NCBI GenBank assembly: GCA_014634225.1
Contig: BLFN01000070.1
Coordinates: 656,741-666,961, forward strand
Direction: 5' to 3'
DNA: 10,221 nt
From: Acropora yongei
Lineage: Eukaryota > Cnidaria > Anthozoa > Scleractinia > Acroporidae
In this document: piece by piece, positions 7,513 to 10,221 of the stretch
Layout: each line of letters begins with the position of its first letter
Numbering within the stretch: position 1 is the first letter of the stretch
The notes under the pieces: model-generated
The model's database searches: none
Told to the model about the DNA's origin: nothing
The model's input: the letters and a program-made list of their open reading frames with translations, nothing else
Translations under genes and position numbers: made by a program

Positions 7513-8012
7513 TTAGATTATTGATTTGACAAGCGTATTCTTTAAAGATCTATCTGTTTTGTATGATATTATCGGAGGTTTGAAATAAATAGTTTTCAGA
7601 AAAAGCTGATTTTGTATTACACCCCATTATTCCATCAGTGTCTGTTTTAGATTTCTAACTGCTGGGTAGAACGTAGTTGCAAAAGACAAAATCCTCTCAT
7701 TAGCCTTTTTCGTTTCTCTTAAAGGCGATGGTTTAGCGACAAAGTTAGCCCCTGAGAGAGACCTTTCTATGATTGTTTTTGGATAGCCGCGTGGCCTCAG
7801 GCGTCGTTTTGATTTTCCCAAAGGTCTCCTCAAGTTTTTCTTAGAAGAGTTAGTTCTGTGCAGTCTCAATGCTTCGCCTTTAATGAAACCATTTTTAACG
7901 TCGGGTGGTCGGTGTGAGTTGAAATCTCTATATTGAAAGTAGGTTTGTAATGGGTTTTTACGTCCAAAGTAGATTCATTTTTTGATCTTTCTCCTTTGAA
8001 CACCACTGTGTT
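7513..8012 (-). pseudogene. Penelope-like element, C-terminal RT/linker part (broken)
   Basis: On the minus strand the reading begins VVNTVVFKGERSKNE, LDVKTHYKPT, matching the stretch after the RT palm in Penelope-like elements (LDTVVFKGER, DVRTHFKPTETFQY). A small deletion and frameshift near 7938-7940 leads to FQYRDFNSHRPPDVKNG, FIKGEALRLHRTNSSK, RPRGYPKTIIERSL, FATTFYPAVRNLKQTLME, a TAA at 7627-7629, and then WGVIQNQLFLKTIYFK, KPPIISYKTDRSLKNTLV, ending at 7513-7515. This whole order is characteristic of the region between RT and the GIY-YIG endonuclease. The GIY-YIG domain itself is not recognisable downstream. The RT palm, which should lie just upstream, is missing; a LINE fragment occupies that place. 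Confidence 0.78.
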
Positions 8013-8407
8013 CACCACCAATGTGAATGACGTGTGGGATCACTGAGCGACACTTTTCAATGAGATTCATAATCATGCGCCAATTAAGAAAAAAACGGAT
8101 GTGGGGTGATCAATTACCGTGGATTACACCAGAGATACAGCGTCAAATCTCGCAGCGCAATCGGTTATCCAAACTTCAAGCCCGAAATCCCAATGAGGCC
8201 GCATGGAACGAGTACAGAAACCAAAGAAACATGGTTACATCACTTAAGAGAAGAGGTATGTAGGTCATTTGCATGGACGCCTCCATAAATTCGCAACATC
8301 ATGGTGAATTTTGGAGTAAAATAACACCCTTATCGCGCAGCAAGGGCAAACAACAATCTAAAATAATTCTGCTGGAAAACAAATCCCTTGCCAAGTCTGT
8401 GCCATAG
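8012..8407 (+). pseudogene. LINE fragment: linker between APE endonuclease and RT
   Basis: On the plus strand one frame reads TTNVNDVWDH, a TGA at 8044-8046, then ATLFNEIHNHAPIKKK. After a frameshift in a run of seven A bases (8089-8095) it continues WGDQLPWITPEIQRQISQRN, LSKLQARNPNEAAWNEYRNQ, RNMVTSLKRRGM, a TAG at 8261-8263, and then EFWSKITPLSRSKGKQQ and IILLENKSL up to a TAG at 8405-8407. The pattern HAPIKxxxxR..PWITxEI...RNRL...W..YR..RN.V...R, then EFW..I.P...K is the usual join between endonuclease and RT in APE-type LINEs of the CR1/L2/Jockey kind. Neither catalytic domain is included. It lies inside a minus-strand Penelope-like remnant, so it inserted there or was joined by rearrangement. 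Clade is not certain. Confidence 0.72.
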
Positions 8408-8517
8408 GATGTATCCACAAATGCGGAGATTTGTTCAGTAGGGCCGTCACAACCCGAGACGAAGGGTCTACCAACCGGTTTAGGTTTGTGCATTTTTATA
8501 AGTGTGTAGAATATTAG
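8408..8517 (-). pseudogene. Penelope-like reverse transcriptase, N-terminal fragment
   Basis: The minus strand reads LIFYTLIKMHKPKPVGRPFV and continues SGCDGPTEQISAFVD, ending at about 8413. The motif FYxLPKIHKP..PGRPIVS...PTE.IS.FVD is a hallmark of Penelope-like reverse transcriptases. After this point the similarity stops and the reading becomes antisense to the plus-strand LINE fragment. With 7513-8012 it brackets the lost palm domain. No start of the element was found upstream of 8517. Confidence 0.72.
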
Positions 8518-8607
8518 TATTCAAGGGGGACTGGGACTTTGTAAAGTAATATTTCAAAAACGAGTGCGAGTGCTTTACCGAGGTTTCCAAACACAAGGTA
8601 ACTGATG

Positions 8608-8637
8608 AAAGCCCGAGGCCGTTAGGTCGAGGGCTTT
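8608..8637. repeat. Hairpin with GTTA loop
   Basis: AAAGCCC pairs with GGGCTTT over 7 bp, then a 2x2 mismatch, a 4-bp inner stem (GGCC against GGTC, with one G-T pair) and a GTTA loop. CTGATGA overlaps its 5' foot at 8602-8608. It is followed by T bases but is not a bacterial terminator; the sequence looks like a dispersed repeat end. Confidence 0.6.
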
Positions 8638-8709
8638 TACTGTTTTCGAGTTTCTGATCATGAAATGGCTTCTCAATGGGCGCCTAATTGCAAACAAAAG
8701 GAAAAAAGA

Positions 8710-8770
8710 AAAGAAAAGAAGAAAAGAAAGCAAAAATCACATAAGCATGTGCTTTCGCCTTCTTTTCTTT
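8710..8770. repeat. Purine/pyrimidine inverted repeat (imperfect hairpin)
   Basis: The A/G tract 8710-8731 (AAAGAAAAGAAG...AAAGC) pairs with the T/C tract 8751-8770 (GCTTTCGCCTTCTTTTCTTT), with a loop of about 19 bases and a small bulge. It could form a long hairpin or a triplex-prone tract. Confidence 0.6.
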
Positions 8771-9811
8771 AATTCGCGCACAGTTTGTGATCATAATGTC
8801 GGATCCGTGTTTTTCACAACAGAAGCTTGTTTATTTCATGTAGTCACAATTAGCATTCAGTGGCGGCCTACTAATGCCCAAACATGGACGCCCAAAAACC
8901 ACCCAAAAGTGTGCAGGAAGAAGCTTCCCTGTGTAAGTGTAAGCAGCAAACAACAGAAGTAATAAAGCTTTGTTCAAGTTGTGTATTGCTTTTTGTAATT
9001 GATTTCCAAACATACGTGTGTGGACATCCAAACACTCATGTTTCAATATCCAAGCACGCTGTTCTTTACCGGTTTATCAAGGTGCACCCATGTCACCTAA
9101 ATGCGGGCACGCAAATGATGAATTATTAATGAATTTGAGAAAGGCATTTTTTTGTCATGTTGTCAATGTGTTCGCCTTAACGTAATCGGCTTATAAGGTT
9201 ATTAATGCTTGATTTTCTAAAACATGGGCGATTCACGTGTGCTCACATGAGGTCTTTACTTTGTTTTTGCAATCATTACAACTAAGCCATTGTATGACCC
9301 AATGAGAAAACAATGAAAGAAAGACAAACATAGAGCATGGATCTACCTGTTAATGCAGTTTAACATTGACTTTAAAATCTCGTAAATTTAACAGGTTTTG
9401 CCATTGTGTTAGAATCGTTTCCGGCCAATTATCCGGCGCGTGGTTGAACGACGCAATGAAAGGCTAAATAACAAATAATGCGCGACAGCAGACTAAAAAC
9501 GGTTTTCTTAAATAAGGTCCTAGAAGAAAAACCAACATTTTCGTTTATGTTATCGCAGACTTTAGGTCAAGAAGCCAAAACCTCAGCAAGCTGCCCATAT
9601 AAAACCAGGGAGAACTGGGTAAGAAGGCTGTGCGTTGGCCACGGTTGGCGTTTGCTTGAAAGCTGATTAGCGATGACCCACGAACGATTAACCAGCGGTT
9701 AGTGAGTCAATTTTGTCCCAGTTCAAAATTCTTTTGTAATGAAGCTCAGGTTAAAGAAAAGTATCTTTATCAAAACTAACATTACATAACTATTCAACCA
9801 TGAACATCATC
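8771..9811. other. Unrecognised non-coding stretch
   Basis: No protein motif was seen in any frame. Reading frames of 60-100 codons occur on both strands but are low in complexity or lack motifs. A 9-bp inverted pair ACCTGTTAA / TTAACAGGT lies at 9345-9353 and 9388-9396. An AATAAA occurs near 8960, without a gene to serve. Confidence 0.5.
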
Positions 9812-10126
9812 CATGAATTTCATGTATTTGAACTGCGGGTTGAAGTGAATTTTGAATGTTTGATTCTTGCAGCTGATACAGTCAACTAAGTGGTTGCGTA
9901 TAAGGCTTGAAAACTTCACGTTTAAACGGGACTTGAACCCCGACAGCCGCGATGCTGGTGCAGTGCTTCACCAGTTGAGCTATAAGGCCAACTGAGAAGT
10001 GGTTATCACGTGGAGCGATGCTACTTTTTCTGCCCTTACCCGCTACTACTTAAGTAGCGTTAATACCTACTAGGATCATACATTGAAATGCAGTCCAATC
10101 CGCAATTCAAATGCATGAATTTCATG
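9812..10126 (-). mobile_element. Second tRNA-like element with inverted ends (SINE-like)
   Basis: Ends at 9812-9838 and 10100-10126 are inverted copies matching at 24 of 27 positions (CATGAATTTCATG...TTGAACTGCGG). Inside, on the minus strand, is a tRNA-like unit: A box TAGCTCAACTGG at 9971-9982 and B box GGTTCAAGTCC at 9929-9939, both good pol III matches at normal spacing. The T arm can pair over 4 bp (CGGG/CCCG), but the 5' GGCCTTA has no partner after the T arm, so it is not a working tRNA gene. The layout is that of the element at 5181-5417, although the arm sequences differ. No protein is encoded. Confidence 0.72.
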
Positions 10127-10177
10127 TATCAAGATCATATATACATTTGTAATTATCAAGTGAGAGCTTATTGTCCA

Positions 10178-10221
10178 CCCACATAACGATCACCTCTGAG
10201 TTGGCCTGATAGCTCAACTAT
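10178..10221 (+). mobile_element. Start of a third tRNA-like unit, cut by the window edge
   Basis: The bases CCCACATAACGATCACCTCT followed by GAGTTGGCCTGATAGCTC and the A box TAGCTCAACTA at 10210-10220 resemble the minus-strand reading of 9971-10015 (CCACGTGATAACCACTTCTC, then AGTTGGCCTTATAGCTCAAC). It lies on the opposite strand to that copy. The B box would fall beyond the window. Confidence 0.55.

Noticed and set aside
7282..7524. Plus-strand frame with a hydrophobic, cysteine-rich start
   Set aside because: The hydrophobic run is the TTTG/TTG simple repeat; the rest is partly antisense to the Penelope-like remnant.
7627..7869. Minus-strand 80-codon frame as a possible host gene
   Set aside because: Its motifs (RGYPKTIIE, YPAVRNLKQ) match Penelope-like elements, and matching sequence continues on both sides beyond frameshift and stop.
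8660..8962. Plus-strand 100-codon frame with a lysine-rich start
   Set aside because: The lysine run is the A/G tract of an inverted repeat, and no domain or conserved motif follows.
9478..9666. Plus-strand 62-codon frame
   Set aside because: No recognisable domain and no neighbouring exon or promoter signal.
9917..9992. Functional tRNA gene on the minus strand
   Set aside because: A and B boxes are good, but the acceptor stem cannot close and it sits between inverted ends, so it is a tRNA-derived repeat.

Overview
The window looks like repeat-rich, AT-rich animal DNA. I see no intact gene and no bacterial features such as operons, Shine-Dalgarno sites or dense coding. The mix of a Mag-type Ty3 (gypsy) LTR retrotransposon, a Penelope-like element, a LINE of the APE/RT type and tRNA-like foldback repeats fits an invertebrate. 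From memory, the foldback repeats with the 'gaactgcgg' end motif resemble repeats common in stony corals (Anthozoa), so a cnidarian is the best guess. I could not test this with a search.

Region by region. (1) 124-4389, minus strand: a complete but dead Ty3/Mag-type LTR retrotransposon. It has about 150-bp LTRs, a tRNA-Ser type primer binding site, a polypurine tract and a near-perfect 5-bp target duplication. Its internal region can be followed through gag capsid, two damaged zinc knuckles, the C-terminal end of the protease, the RT fingers, RT thumb plus RNase H, and a D,D-35-E integrase with a typical C-terminal tail. Most of the protease and the RT palm with the catalytic aspartates are deleted, and many stops and frameshifts are present. 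(2) 4390-5180: non-coding, apart from a 32-bp exact copy of gag sequence outside the LTR. (3) 5181-5417: a foldback element with 50-bp inverted arms around a tRNA-like pol III promoter. (4) 5418-7512: mostly unrecognised DNA with a short degenerate LINE RT fragment at 5711-5799. (5) 7513-8517: a Penelope-like reverse transcriptase remnant on the minus strand, interrupted by a LINE fragment on the plus strand (8012-8407). (6) 8518-9811: hairpins and unrecognised DNA. (7) 9812-10126: a second tRNA-like element with inverted ends, on the minus strand, followed by the start of a third tRNA-like unit cut by the window edge.

No host gene could be supported. The features do not form a pathway; they are layers of transposon insertion and decay. 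The observations most worth checking are the near-identical 85-bp tandem duplication over the gag start inside an otherwise old element, the exact 32-bp gag copy outside the LTR, and the tRNA-like inverted-repeat elements. I found nothing that convincingly forms a new biological system.
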